Part shown: positions 33,816 to 42,903 of the stretch, piece by piece | How positions within the stretch are numbered: position 1 is the stretch's first letter | Layout of the letters: every line of letters begins with the position of its first letter | DNA from: Streptomyces sp. NBC_01803 | GTDB lineage: Bacteria; Actinomycetota; Actinomycetes; Streptomycetales; Streptomycetaceae | NCBI RefSeq assembly: GCF_035917415.1 | Contig: NZ_CP109073.1 | Coordinates: 4,076,501 to 4,140,500 of the forward strand | Reading direction: 5' to 3' | Length of the DNA: 64,000 nucleotides | The notes under the pieces: model-generated | What the model was told of the DNA's origin: nothing | The model's input: the letters and a program-made list of their open reading frames with translations, nothing else | The model's database searches: none | Translations under genes and position numbers: made by a program

Positions 33816-35459
33816 ATGGACCTTATGGGGGACATGGCAAGGTTCGAGAGCAGTCGTGCGGCCGCGCGGGAGGGTGCGCGGCTGCTGCGTCTTGGCGATC
33901 TGGACCGCGCCGAGGCGCCGCTGCGCGCCGCCGCGTCCGACGGGGAGCGCTCCGCCGCCAACAACCTCGGGGTGTTGCTCCATCAGTCGGGCCGGGTCCA
34001 GGAAGCCTCGGAATGGTGGCGGATCGCCGCGGTCGCGGGTTCCGCCGCGGCGGCGCACGCGCTGGGCCGTCACCACCGTGAGCGCGGGGACGAGGTCGCC
34101 GCCGAGTACTGGCTGCGGCAGTCCGCCGAATCGGGCCACGCCTCCGGCGCCTACGCCCTGGCCGACCTGCTCGACCACCGCGGGGCCCCCGACGCCGAGC
34201 GGTGGTTCCGCTCGGCGGCCGAGCGCGGCCACCGCGAGGCGTCGTACCGGTACGCCTGTGTGCTGGCCCGGCAGGACGGCGCGGCGGCCGAGCCGTGGTT
34301 CCGGCAGGCCGCGGCCCGTGGGCACCGGCGCGCCGCGCTGCGGCTCGGCTCGCTGCTGGAGGAGCGCGGCGAGATGACCGAGGCCGGTCGCTGGTACGTG
34401 GAGGCGGCCGAGGCGGGCGAGGCGCGCGCCGCCAGCGCGCTCGGCTTCCTGCTGCGCGACGCGGGCGACGAGGTCGGCGCCGAGCGGTGGTGGCGCCGGG
34501 CGGCCCGCGACGACGACGGCCCGGCGGCCAACGCGCTGGGCGCGCTGCACGCCGAGCGCGGCGAGCGGCAGGAGGCGCGGCGCTGGTACCGCGCGGCGGT
34601 GGACGCCGGGGACGTCAACGGCGCGTTCAACCTCGCGCTGCTCAGCTCCGCGCAGGGCCGGATGGCGCAGGCCGAGCAGTGGTACCGGCACGCGGCGTAC
34701 GCCGGGCACCGGGAGGCGGCCAACGCGCTGGCCGTCCTGCTGCTCCAGCGCGGCGACGCGTCGGGGGCCGAGCCGTGGTTCTCGAAGGCCGCCGAGGCGG
34801 GCAGCGTGGACGCGGCGTTCAACCTGGGCATCCTGCACGCCGGGCGCGGTGAGGAGGAGCAGGCGCTGCACTGGTACGAGCAGGCCGCCGCCGCCGGGCA
34901 CGCCGAGGCGGCGCTTCAGATCGCCGTCGGCCTGCTGCGCAACGCGGCGTCCGAGGAGGACCAGGCGCGGGCCGAGGAGTGCCTGCGGCAGGCCGCCGAG
35001 GGCGGCAGCGTGGAGGGCGCGTTCCGGCTCGCCGTGCTGCTGGAGCGGCGCGACGGCCACGGGGCGGACCACGAGGGCTGGTACGCCCGAGCGGCCGACC
35101 AGGGGCACCGGCGCGCCCAGGTGCGCCTCGGCATGTGCGCGGCGGCGCGCGGCGACGTGGTGGAGGCGGCGCGCTGGTACCGCTCGGCGGCCGAGGCGGG
35201 CAGCAGCAACGGCGCGTTCAACCTCGGGCTGCTGCTGGCCCGGGAGGGCAGCGAGCCGGAGGCGGCGCTGTGGTGGACGCGGGCGGCCGAGGCCGGCCAC
35301 GGCCGGGCGGCGCTGCGGCTGGCGCTGCTGGCCTCGCGCCGGGGCGACCTGGCGGGCGGCGGCACGTGGTGCACCCGGGCGATGGAGCTCGGCCCCACGG
35401 AGGTCACCGAGCGCGCGGCCCGGTTGCGCGACGCCCTGCGTCAGGAGCTCACGGCCTAG
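33816..35459 (+). CDS. Sel1/TPR-repeat protein
   Basis: The 547-residue protein consists almost entirely of about 36-residue Sel1-like repeats, each with an (A/S)A-x-LG-x-L-x-x-x-RG(D/E)-x2-EA-x2-W(Y/F) pattern; AAEAGEARAASALGFLLRDA and AAVDAGDVNGAFNLALLSSA are examples. Such solenoids bind partner proteins and lack enzymatic activity. There is no signal peptide, so a cytoplasmic role is likely. ATG 33816 has AGGTGGTG upstream; ATG 33825 is an alternative. Partner unknown. Base composition and repetitive third-position GC are as in neighbouring genes. Confidence 0.85.
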   Translation: MDLMGDMARFESSRAAAREGARLLRLGDLDRAEAPLRAAASDGERSAANNLGVLLHQSGRVQEASEWWRIAAVAGSAAAAHALGRHHRERGDEVAAEYWLRQSAESGHASGAYALADLLDHRGAPDAERWFRSAAERGHREASYRYACVLARQDGAAAEPWFRQAAARGHRRAALRLGSLLEERGEMTEAGRWYVEAAEAGEARAASALGFLLRDAGDEVGAERWWRRAARDDDGPAANALGALHAERGERQEARRWYRAAVDAGDVNGAFNLALLSSAQGRMAQAEQWYRHAAYAGHREAANALAVLLLQRGDASGAEPWFSKAAEAGSVDAAFNLGILHAGRGEEEQALHWYEQAAAAGHAEAALQIAVGLLRNAASEEDQARAEECLRQAAEGGSVEGAFRLAVLLERRDGHGADHEGWYARAADQGHRRAQVRLGMCAAARGDVVEAARWYRSAAEAGSSNGAFNLGLLLAREGSEPEAALWWTRAAEAGHGRAALRLALLASRRGDLAGGGTWCTRAMELGPTEVTERAARLRDALRQELTA

Positions 35460-35510
35460 CCGCCGCCCACCGGTGGCCGGATCGCCGGCCTGACCGGCGA
35501 CGGCCGCCGG

Positions 35511-36128
35511 TCAGGCCGACGGCCCAGCCGCCGAGGCGAAGGCGCCCCGGGCCATCCGGTGGAGCAGCGCGGCGGTCGCGGCCCGGTCGGGGAGCGAGCT
35601 GGGGCGGAAGAGGTGCGGAGTGGAGTTGAGCAGGCCGAAGACGGCGTGCACGCAGGTGCGGGCATGGTCCTCGGGCAGCCGGACGTGCACCTTCCGCACC
35701 ACGTCCACCCACAGCTCCACGTACTGCCGCTGGAGCTGCCGCACCCGCTTGCGCTCCGTCTCGGGCAGCCGGTCCAGCTCCCGGTCGTGCAGCGTGATCA
35801 GCGCGCGGTCGTCCAGCGCGAAGTCGATGTGCCCGGCGATCAGGGAGTCCAGCGCCGCCTCGGCCGGGCTCCCGGTGGCGGCGGCCTCCTCGACGCGGCG
35901 GCGCCCGCCGTCCCACAGCCGGCTGCTGATCCCGACGAGCAGCTCGGTCAGCATCGCGTCCTTGCCCGTGAAGTGCCGGTAGAGCGCGGGACCACTGATG
36001 CCGACCGCGGCGCCTATCTCGTCCACGCCGACGCCGTGGAAGCCGCGTTCGGCGAAGAGCCGGGAGGCTTCCCGGAGGATCTGGTCCCGACGGGTCGAAG
36101 CCGGGCCGGCGGGCGAGGTGGTGGTCAT
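35511..36128 (-). CDS. TetR-family repressor of the leucine/isovalerate catabolic operon
   Basis: The 205-residue protein has an N-terminal TetR HTH (residues about 14-60; RRDQILREASRLFAERGFHG, then ISGPALYRHFTGKDAM) and a helical ligand-binding domain. It is divergent from the carboxyltransferase gene with only 48 bp between starts, and a palindrome (36151-36168) lies between them overlapping the -10 of the operon. By position it should repress the operon and itself, with an acyl-CoA intermediate as the likely inducer; the ligand is inferred, not seen. Confidence 0.88.
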   Translation of the reverse strand: MTTTSPAGPASTRRDQILREASRLFAERGFHGVGVDEIGAAVGISGPALYRHFTGKDAMLTELLVGISSRLWDGGRRRVEEAAATGSPAEAALDSLIAGHIDFALDDRALITLHDRELDRLPETERKRVRQLQRQYVELWVDVVRKVHVRLPEDHARTCVHAVFGLLNSTPHLFRPSSLPDRAATAALLHRMARGAFASAAGPSA

Positions 36129-36150
36129 GAGAACCCATTGTAGACACAGC

Positions 36151-36168
36151 GGTTAGCGAGCGTTAACC
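36151..36168. promoter_or_regulatory. Palindromic operator between TetR and the carboxylase operon
   Basis: GGTTAGCGAGCGTTAACC is a near-palindrome of the form GGTTArCGnnCGyTAACC. It overlaps TAACCT (36164-36169), a -10-like hexamer 7 bp before the carboxyltransferase ATG at 36177, so binding would block RNA polymerase. TTA-CG...CG-TAA cores are common TetR sites in actinobacteria. Confidence 0.7.
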
Positions 36169-36176
36169 TGTCAGGC

Positions 36177-37790
36177 ATGCGGCAGGCACCGACGCTGACC
36201 AGCACCGCCGACCCCACGTCCGACACCTTCCGGGCCAACGAGGCCGCGCACCGCGAGCTGGCGGCCCGGCTCCGGGAGAAGCTCGCCACCGCCCGCCTCG
36301 GCGGCGGGGAGCGCGCCCGCGCCCGGCACACCGCGCGCGGGAAGCTGCTGCCGCGCGACCGGGTGGACGCTCTCCTCGACCCCGGCTCGCCGTTCCTGGA
36401 GCTGGCCCCGCTCGCCGCCGACGGGATGTACGACGGCCAGGCCCCGGCGGCCGGCGTCATCGCCGGGATCGGCCGGGTGAGCGGGCGCGAGACGGTCGTC
36501 GTGGCGAACGACGCGACGGTCAAGGGCGGGACGTATTACCCGATGACCGTCAAGAAGCATCTGCGCGCCCAGGAGGTGGCGCTGGAGAACCGGCTGCCGT
36601 GCCTCTACCTGGTCGACTCGGGCGGCGCGTTCCTGCCGCTCCAGGACGAGGTCTTCCCCGACCGCGAGCACTTCGGCCGCATCTTCTACAACCAGGCGCG
36701 GATGTCCGCCGCGGGTATCCCGCAGATCGCCGCCGTCCTCGGCTCCTGCACGGCGGGCGGCGCGTATGTCCCGGCGATGAGCGACGAGGCGGTCATCGTG
36801 CGCGGCCAGGGCACGATCTTCCTCGGCGGCCCGCCGCTGGTGAAGGCCGCCACCGGCGAGGTCGTCACCGCCGAGGAGCTCGGCGGCGGCGAGGTCCACT
36901 CCCGGGTCTCCGGCGTCACCGACCACCTCGCCGAGGACGACGCGCACGCGCTCCGCGTCGTCCGCTCCATCGTCGCGACCCTGCCCGCGCGCGGTCCGCT
37001 GCCCTGGACCGTGCGGCCGGCCGAGGAGCCCGCTGTCGATCCGGCCGGGCTGTACGGCGTGGTCCCGGCCGACCCGCGGACCGCGTACGACGTGCGCGAG
37101 GTGATCGCCCGGGTGGTGGACGGCTCGCGCTTCCAGGAGTTCAAGGCCGAGTTCGGCACCACGCTGGTCACCGGCTTCGCCCACGTCCACGGTCACCCGG
37201 TCGGCATCGTGGCGAACAACGGCATCCTCTTCTCCGAATCCGCCCAGAAGGGCGCGCACTTCATCGAGCTGTGCGACCAGCGGGGCATCCCACTGCTCTT
37301 CCTCCAGAACATCTCGGGGTTCATGGTCGGCCGCGCCTACGAGGCGGGCGGCATCGCCAAGCACGGCGCCAAGATGGTGACGGCCGTGGCCTGCGCGCGG
37401 GTGCCCAAGCTGACCGTCGTCGTCGGCGGCTCCTACGGCGCGGGCAACTATTCGATGTGCGGCCGGGCGTACTCCCCGCGGTTCCTGTGGATGTGGCCCA
37501 ACGCCAAGATCTCCGTGATGGGCGGCGAGCAGGCCGCCGCCGTGCTCGCCACCGTCAAGCGCGACCAGCTCGCCGGGGACGAGGAATGGAGCGCGGCGGA
37601 CGAGGAGGCGTTCAAGGCGCCCATCCGCGCCCGCTACGAGGAGCAGGGCAGCGCTTACTACGCGACGGCCCGCCTCTGGGACGACGGCGTGATCGACCCG
37701 CTCGAAACGCGCGCCGTGCTGGGCCTGGCCCTGACGGCCTGTGCGAACGCGCCGCTGCCCGCCACGAGTTACGGCGTCTTCCGGATGTGA
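36177..37790 (+). CDS. Acyl-CoA carboxylase beta subunit (methylcrotonyl-CoA carboxylase carboxyltransferase)
   Basis: The 537-residue carboxyltransferase transfers CO2 from biotin to 3-methylcrotonyl-CoA. It has the crotonase-fold halves with [20 protein letters not shown] and [16 protein letters not shown] (N-domain oxyanion hole), and [20 protein letters not shown] and [20 protein letters not shown] (C-domain). These are closer to MccB than to propionyl-CoA carboxylase beta. The start is leaderless-like (ATG 7 bp after TAACCT). The neighbours (biotin carboxylase, HMG-CoA lyase, acyl-CoA dehydrogenase) make the leucine pathway the best assignment. Geranyl-CoA carboxylase is the main alternative, but its companion genes are absent. 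Confidence 0.9.
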   Translation: MRQAPTLTSTADPTSDTFRANEAAHRELAARLREKLATARLGGGERARARHTARGKLLPRDRVDALLDPGSPFLELAPLAADGMYDGQAPAAGVIAGIGRVSGRETVVVANDATVKGGTYYPMTVKKHLRAQEVALENRLPCLYLVDSGGAFLPLQDEVFPDREHFGRIFYNQARMSAAGIPQIAAVLGSCTAGGAYVPAMSDEAVIVRGQGTIFLGGPPLVKAATGEVVTAEELGGGEVHSRVSGVTDHLAEDDAHALRVVRSIVATLPARGPLPWTVRPAEEPAVDPAGLYGVVPADPRTAYDVREVIARVVDGSRFQEFKAEFGTTLVTGFAHVHGHPVGIVANNGILFSESAQKGAHFIELCDQRGIPLLFLQNISGFMVGRAYEAGGIAKHGAKMVTAVACARVPKLTVVVGGSYGAGNYSMCGRAYSPRFLWMWPNAKISVMGGEQAAAVLATVKRDQLAGDEEWSAADEEAFKAPIRARYEEQGSAYYATARLWDDGVIDPLETRAVLGLALTACANAPLPATSYGVFRM

Positions 37791-37803
37791 GGGAGGGGAC
37801 CTG

Positions 37804-39810
37804 GTGAAGTCCGGGATGTTCGAGAGGGTGCTCGTCGCCAACCGCGGCGAGATCGCCGTCCGTGTCATCCGCACCCTGCGCCGCCTCGGCGTCGCCTCGG
37901 TCGCGGTCTACAGCGACGCCGACGCGGACGCCCGGCACGTGGCCGAGGCGGACGCCGCCGTGCGCATCGGCCCGGCCCCGGCCGCCGAGAGCTATCTGTC
38001 GGCCGAGCGGCTGCTGGCGGCGGCGGCCAGGACCGGCGCCCAGGCCGTGCACCCCGGCTACGGCTTCCTGGCCGAGAACGCCGCCTTCGCCCGCGCCGTC
38101 ACGGACGCGGGCCTGACGTTCATCGGCCCGCCCGCCGGGGCCATCGAGGTGATGGGCGACAAGATCCGCGCCAAGGAGACCGTCCGCGCCGCGGGCGTTC
38201 CCGTGGTGCCCGGGGCGCACGGGGACCGCCTGGCCGACGCCGCGCGGGCCATGGGCATGCCGGTGCTGCTGAAGCCGTCGGCGGGCGGCGGCGGCAAGGG
38301 CATGCGGCTGGTCCGCGACGCGGCCGGGCTGGACGAGCAGATCGCCGGCGCCCGCCGCGAGGCCCTGGCCTCCTTCGGCGACGACACGCTGCTGGTGGAG
38401 CGGTGGATCGACCGGCCCCGGCACATCGAGATCCAGATCCTGGCCGACGGCCACGGCACCGTCGTCCACCTCGGGGAGCGCGAGTGCTCCCTCCAGCGGC
38501 GGCACCAGAAGGTCGTCGAGGAGGCCCCGAGCCCGCTGCTCGACGCCGCCACCCGGGCCGCGATGGGCGCCGCCGCCGTGCGGGCGGCCCGGGCCTGCGG
38601 CTACCGGGGAGCGGGCACCGTGGAGTTCATCGTGCCGGGCGGCGACCGCGCCACGCACTACTTCATGGAGATGAACACCCGGCTCCAGGTCGAGCACCCG
38701 GTCACCGAGCTGATCACCGGTCTGGACCTGGTCGAGTGGCAGCTCCGGATCGCGGCGGGCGAGCCGTTGTCGTTCGGGCAGGACGACGTCACCGTCACCG
38801 GGCACGCCGTCGAGGCCAGGATCTGCGCCGAGACGGCACGGGTGGCCGAGGGGGGCGCGCGGGTCGACTTCCTGCCCTCGGCGGGCCCGGTGCTCCTGCT
38901 CCGCGAGCCGGCGGGCGAGGGCGTCCGGGTCGACTCGGGGCTGGCCGCCGGGACCGTGGTCTCCACGGCCTACGACCCGATGCTCGCCAAGATCGTCGCG
39001 CACGGCCCCGACCGGGCCACCGCGCTGCGCCGCCTGCGCGCCGCGCTGGCCCGCACCACCGTGCTCGGCGTCGACACCAACACCGGCTTCCTGCGCCGCC
39101 TGCTGGCCCACCCCGCCGTGGTCTCCGGCGACCTGGACACCGGCCTGATCGACGGCGTGGCCGCGTCGCTGGTGCCCGCCGGCGTCCCCGACGAGGTCTA
39201 CGCGGCGGCGGCGCTGCTGCGCCACGCCGCCCTGGCGCCGCGCCCGGACGCCGGCGGGTGGACCGACCCGTTCGGCGTGCCGTCCGGCTGGCGGCTGGGC
39301 GGCGAGCCCGTCTGGACCGAGCACCGGCTGCGGATTTCCGGCCAGGAGCCGGTGCGGGTCCTGGTGCGGCCCGGGGAGGTGCGCGTCGGGGACGGGGGGC
39401 CCGTTCCGGCCCGGCTGCTGGACGCCGCCGACGAGAACGGGGTGCGGATGGAGTACGCCGGGGCCACGCACGGCTTCGCCCACGCCGCCATCGGGGCGGG
39501 CCACTGGCTCGGCCGGGACGGCGACGCCTGGCACGTGCACGGCCACGACCCGGTCGCCGCCGCGGGCGGCGGCCAGACGGCGGGCACGGACACGCTCACG
39601 GCCCCGATGCCCGGCACGGTCACCGTCGTCAAAGCGGCCGAGGGGGACAAGGTGACGGCCGGTCAGAGCCTGCTGGTGGTCGAGGCGATGAAGATGGAGC
39701 ACGTCATCGCGGCCCCGCACGACGGGACCGTCACCGGGCTGGACGTGACGGTCGGCTCCACGGTCGCCATCGACCAAGTCCTCGTCCAGGTCACCCCCGA
39801 GGAGGCGTGA
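37804..39810 (+). CDS. Acyl-CoA carboxylase alpha subunit (biotin carboxylase and biotin carrier)
   Basis: The 668-residue protein joins an N-terminal biotin carboxylase (FERVLVANRGEIAVRVIRTL, ATP-grasp KPSAGGGGKGMRLVR near 160, EMNTRLQVEHPVTEL near 290) to a C-terminal biotin carrier domain with EAMKMEH near 627, whose second-last Lys is biotinylated. GTG 37804 is preceded by AGGGGA; ATG 37816 is also in frame. It starts 13 bp after the beta subunit and its TGA overlaps the ATG of HMG-CoA lyase (TGATG). It is the partner of the adjacent carboxyltransferase. Confidence 0.92.
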   Translation: MKSGMFERVLVANRGEIAVRVIRTLRRLGVASVAVYSDADADARHVAEADAAVRIGPAPAAESYLSAERLLAAAARTGAQAVHPGYGFLAENAAFARAVTDAGLTFIGPPAGAIEVMGDKIRAKETVRAAGVPVVPGAHGDRLADAARAMGMPVLLKPSAGGGGKGMRLVRDAAGLDEQIAGARREALASFGDDTLLVERWIDRPRHIEIQILADGHGTVVHLGERECSLQRRHQKVVEEAPSPLLDAATRAAMGAAAVRAARACGYRGAGTVEFIVPGGDRATHYFMEMNTRLQVEHPVTELITGLDLVEWQLRIAAGEPLSFGQDDVTVTGHAVEARICAETARVAEGGARVDFLPSAGPVLLLREPAGEGVRVDSGLAAGTVVSTAYDPMLAKIVAHGPDRATALRRLRAALARTTVLGVDTNTGFLRRLLAHPAVVSGDLDTGLIDGVAASLVPAGVPDEVYAAAALLRHAALAPRPDAGGWTDPFGVPSGWRLGGEPVWTEHRLRISGQEPVRVLVRPGEVRVGDGGPVPARLLDAADENGVRMEYAGATHGFAHAAIGAGHWLGRDGDAWHVHGHDPVAAAGGGQTAGTDTLTAPMPGTVTVVKAAEGDKVTAGQSLLVVEAMKMEHVIAAPHDGTVTGLDVTVGSTVAIDQVLVQVTPEEA

Positions 39811-40736
39811 TGGCTGTCCCCGACGGCTACCCGGCCCGGGTCCGTATCCATGAAGTCGGCCCGAGGGACGGCCTGCAGAACGAGCCGGAGGTCGTCCCGG
39901 TCGCCGTCAAGGCCGAGTTCGTCCACCGGCTCGCCGACGCCGGGCTCACCACCATCGAGGCGACCAGCTTCGTGCACCCCAAGTGGGTGCCCCAACTGGC
40001 GGACGCCGAGGAGCTGTTCCCCCTCCTGCGCGACCTCGACGGCGTCCGGCTGCCCGTCCTCGTCCCCAACGAGCGCGGCCTGGACCGCGCGTTGGCCCTC
40101 GGTGCCCGCGAGGTCGCCGTCTTCGCCAGCGCCACCGAATCGTTCGCCCGGGCCAACCTCAACCGCACGGTGGACGAGTCCCTGGTCATGTTCACCCCCG
40201 TGGTGGCGCGGGCGATCGACGCCGAGGTGCCCGTGCGCGGCTATCTGTCGATGTGCTTTGGCGACCCGTGGGAGGGTGAGGTGCCCGTGGCCCAGGTGGT
40301 TCGCGTCGCCCGCCGCCTGGTCGACCTCGGCTGCGCGGAGCTCAGCCTCGGCGACACCATCGGCGTCGCCACCCCCGGCCGGGTCACCGAGCTGCTCACC
40401 GCGCTCAACGAGGCCGGCGTCCCGGACGACCGGCTCGCCGTCCACTTCCACGACACCTACGGGCAGGCGCTCGCCAACACCCTGACCGCCCTCCGGCACG
40501 GCGTCACCACCGTCGACGCCTCGGCCGGCGGGCTGGGCGGCTGCCCGTTCGCCGGAAGCGCCACCGGCAACCTCGCGACCGAGGACCTGCTGTGGATGCT
40601 CGACGGCCTCGGCGTCGAGACCGGCGTCGACCTCGGTCGGCTCGTCGCCACCAGCCGCTGGCTGGCCGATCACCTCGGTCGGCCCAGCCCGTCCCGCACC
40701 GTGCGCGCACTCTCCCCATCCCCCACCCAGGAGTGA
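39810..40736 (+). CDS. hmgL: Hydroxymethylglutaryl-CoA lyase
   Basis: The 308-residue TIM-barrel lyase cleaves HMG-CoA to acetyl-CoA and acetoacetate, the last step of leucine degradation. Motifs include EVGPRDGLQNEP at 15-26, HPKWVPQLADAEEL, SLGDTIGVATPG, VHFHDTYGQ (metal-binding HxH) and the active-site Cys in GGLGGCPFAGSATGN near 240. The start overlaps the stop of the biotin carboxylase gene by one base. The acyl-CoA dehydrogenase starts 8 bp after the stop. Confidence 0.94.
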   Translation: MAVPDGYPARVRIHEVGPRDGLQNEPEVVPVAVKAEFVHRLADAGLTTIEATSFVHPKWVPQLADAEELFPLLRDLDGVRLPVLVPNERGLDRALALGAREVAVFASATESFARANLNRTVDESLVMFTPVVARAIDAEVPVRGYLSMCFGDPWEGEVPVAQVVRVARRLVDLGCAELSLGDTIGVATPGRVTELLTALNEAGVPDDRLAVHFHDTYGQALANTLTALRHGVTTVDASAGGLGGCPFAGSATGNLATEDLLWMLDGLGVETGVDLGRLVATSRWLADHLGRPSPSRTVRALSPSPTQE

Positions 40737-40744
40737 GGACTGAC

Positions 40745-41896
40745 GTGGACCACCGCCTGTCACCCGAGCACGAGGAGCTCCGCCGGACCGTCGAAGCCTT
40801 CGCGCACGACGTCGTCGCCCCCAGGATCGCCGAGCACTACGAGCGCCACACGTTCCCCTACGAGATCGTCCGGGAGATGGGGCAGATGGGCCTGTTCGGC
40901 CTGCCGTTCCCCGAGGAGTACGGCGGCATGGGCGGCGACTACCTCGCCCTGTGCCTCGTCCTGGAAGAGCTGGCCCGCGTCGACTCCTCCGTCGCCATCA
41001 CCCTGGAGGCGGGCGTCTCGCTGGGCGCCATGCCGATCCACCGCTTCGGCACCGAGGCGCAGAAGCGCGCGTGGCTGCCGCGCCTGTGCGCGGGCGAGAT
41101 CCTGGGCGCGTTCGGCCTGACCGAGCCCGGCTGTGGCTCGGACGCGGGCGGCACCCGCACCACGGCGGTCCGGGACGGTGACGCCTGGGTGATCAACGGC
41201 ACCAAGAGCTTCATCACCAACTCCGGGACCGACATCACCGGCTTCGTGACCGTCACCGCCGTCACCGGTCGCAAGCCGGACGGGGCGCCGCTGATCTCCA
41301 CGATCATCGTCCCGGCCGGCACGCCCGGCCTCACGGTGGCGCCGCCCTACTCCAAGGTCGGCTGGAACGCCTCGGACACCCACGAGCTGTCCTTCGCCGA
41401 CGTCCGCGTCCCCGCCACCAACCTGCTCGGCGAGGAGGGCCGCGGCTACGCCCAGTTCCTGAGCGTCCTGGACGAGGGCCGCATCGCGATCTCGGCGCTC
41501 TCCACGGGCCTGGCACAGGGCTGTGTGGACGAGTCCCTCGCCTACGCCCGCACCCGCACGGCCTTCGGCCGCCCGATCGGCGCCAACCAGGCCGTCCAGT
41601 TCAAGCTGGCCGACATGGAGGCCCGCGCCCACACGGCCCGCACCGCCTGGCGCGACGCGGCCTCCCGCCTGCTGGCGGGCGAGCCGTTCAAGAAGGCGGC
41701 GGCGATCGCGAAGCTCCACTCCTCCGACGTGGCGGTGACGAACGCCCGCGAGGCGACCCAGATCCACGGCGGCTACGGCTTCATGAACGAATACCCGGTG
41801 GCGAGGATGTGGCGCGACGCGAAGATCCTGGAGATCGGCGAGGGCACGAGCGAGGTCCAGCGCATGCTGATCGCCCGCGAGCTGAGCGTGGGGTGA
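40745..41896 (+). CDS. acdH: Acyl-CoA dehydrogenase (isovaleryl/isobutyryl type), AcdH
   Basis: The 383-residue flavoenzyme has the family signatures GAFGLTEPGCGSDAGGTRTT near 120 and QIHGGYGFMNEYPVARMWRD near 340. The catalytic Glu sits in EIGEGTSEVQR (SCAD-type place), whereas classical isovaleryl-CoA dehydrogenases place it in the G helix and have Ala or Gly here. It may therefore accept several branched or short acyl-CoAs. It is the last gene of the operon, reading in the same direction with an 8-bp gap, and supplies the first oxidation of the isovaleryl-CoA pathway. The GTG start has GAGTGAGGA upstream. Confidence 0.92.
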   Translation: MDHRLSPEHEELRRTVEAFAHDVVAPRIAEHYERHTFPYEIVREMGQMGLFGLPFPEEYGGMGGDYLALCLVLEELARVDSSVAITLEAGVSLGAMPIHRFGTEAQKRAWLPRLCAGEILGAFGLTEPGCGSDAGGTRTTAVRDGDAWVINGTKSFITNSGTDITGFVTVTAVTGRKPDGAPLISTIIVPAGTPGLTVAPPYSKVGWNASDTHELSFADVRVPATNLLGEEGRGYAQFLSVLDEGRIAISALSTGLAQGCVDESLAYARTRTAFGRPIGANQAVQFKLADMEARAHTARTAWRDAASRLLAGEPFKKAAAIAKLHSSDVAVTNAREATQIHGGYGFMNEYPVARMWRDAKILEIGEGTSEVQRMLIARELSVG

Positions 41897-41909
41897 CGCC
41901 GGCGCCCGC

Positions 41910-42487
41910 TCAGCCCGACGCGTTCTCCGGGTCCTGGGGGGCGGCGTCGCCGGCGGGGGGTAGGTCGCCGCGCTCCACGGGGCGCCGGGAGCCGGTCTCG
42001 GGGAGGATCTCGTCCAGCTCCGCGTCCGTCGCCGGGCGGGCCGATGTCAGGGCCGCCCGGAGCGTGTCCCGGTCCACCGTGGCGGCGTCCGCGTCGACCG
42101 TCACCGTGTGGCCGTCCTCCGCTCGCAGCCAGGCGTGCGTGCCGCCCGCCCGGTACCAGGCGTCGCCGTCCCGCTCGCAGCCGCACGCCGCCTCGTCGAC
42201 CGTCCCGCGGTCCACCACCAGATGGATCATCGCACCGGTCTCCGCCGAGACGTAGGTGCTCTGGTAGCCGTCCGCGCCCGAGGGGGCGACCGACTGCTCC
42301 GCGCGCTCGAAGCCGGGGACCTCGATGACGTACACGTGCTCCAGCACCGTCTCCAGGGCGGTCGCCCGCGCCGCCAGGCCGGGGCGGTCGGCCGCCGCCG
42401 AGTCGGTGGCCGTCTCCTCGCCGCAGGCCGTCAGGGTGGGGGCGCACAGCAGCGCGCCGAGCAGCAGGAGGGGGCGACCCGTTTCAT
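41910..42487 (-). pseudogene. Lipoprotein gene broken by a one-base deletion in a G-run
   Basis: From ATG 42487 the sequence reads MKRVAP and then runs into another frame. With one extra base in the G5 run at 42470-42474 it becomes MKRVAPLLLLGALLCAPTLTA, followed by CG: a complete lipoprotein signal peptide with a lipobox Cys. The rest of the frame is open to 41910 and reads on as EETATDSAAADRPGL, then VYVIEVPGFERAEQSVA. The mature domain of about 170 residues has acidic C-terminal linker sequence and no known fold. As it stands, translation would need a GTG at 42347, which would omit the signal peptide. Either the base was lost by sequencing error, or the gene is inactive or phase-variable. 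Confidence 0.75.
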
Positions 42488-42592
42488 GTGACCATCATCC
42501 GATAGCACTTCGAATGGCGGGGAACGACACGCCCGTGCCCGATATCGGGCAGGATTGTTGCGAAAAGCATCACGGCTCCGCAGTATCGAGGG

Positions 42593-42868
42593 GTGCTCGA
42601 ACGCCGTACGCCCCACGACGATCTCGTGGATCACCTGGTCCGCAGCACCCCGCTCGCTCGCGGGGAGGCCGCCCGGGTGGTCCTGGACGTTCTGGCGTAC
42701 TTCGACGAGACCGCCGAGGAGTTCGTCCGCAGGCGGCACCGGGAGCTGCGGGCCCGGGGGCTGACCAATGAGGCGATCTTCGGGCGGATCGCGGAGGAGC
42801 TGCCGCGCCGCGCGGTGGCGCCGCCGGGGCTGTCGCTGCGGCAGCTCCGGCGGATCGTGTACGGCTGA
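42593..42868 (+). CDS. Small hypothetical protein upstream of glmS
   Basis: The 91-residue protein from GTG 42593 is highly charged and helical (VDHLVRSTPLARGEAARVVL, then ETAEEFVRRRHRELRARGLT). Residues 60-91 look like a compact helical pair ending LSLRQLRRIVYG. There is no known domain. It precedes glmS by 35 bp on the same strand, and streptomycete genomes may keep it there, so co-transcription with glmS is plausible. The start may be leaderless: TATCGA lies about 8 bp upstream. Confidence 0.6.
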   Translation: MLERRTPHDDLVDHLVRSTPLARGEAARVVLDVLAYFDETAEEFVRRRHRELRARGLTNEAIFGRIAEELPRRAVAPPGLSLRQLRRIVYG

Positions 42869-42903
42869 GACACCTGACCAAGAGACCAGCAGGAGGAACG
42901 CCT

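Noticed and set aside
42869..42903. glmS ribozyme or riboswitch before glmS
   Set aside because: Only 35 bp separate glmS from the preceding gene, which is far too short for the ribozyme, and actinobacteria are not known to use it.
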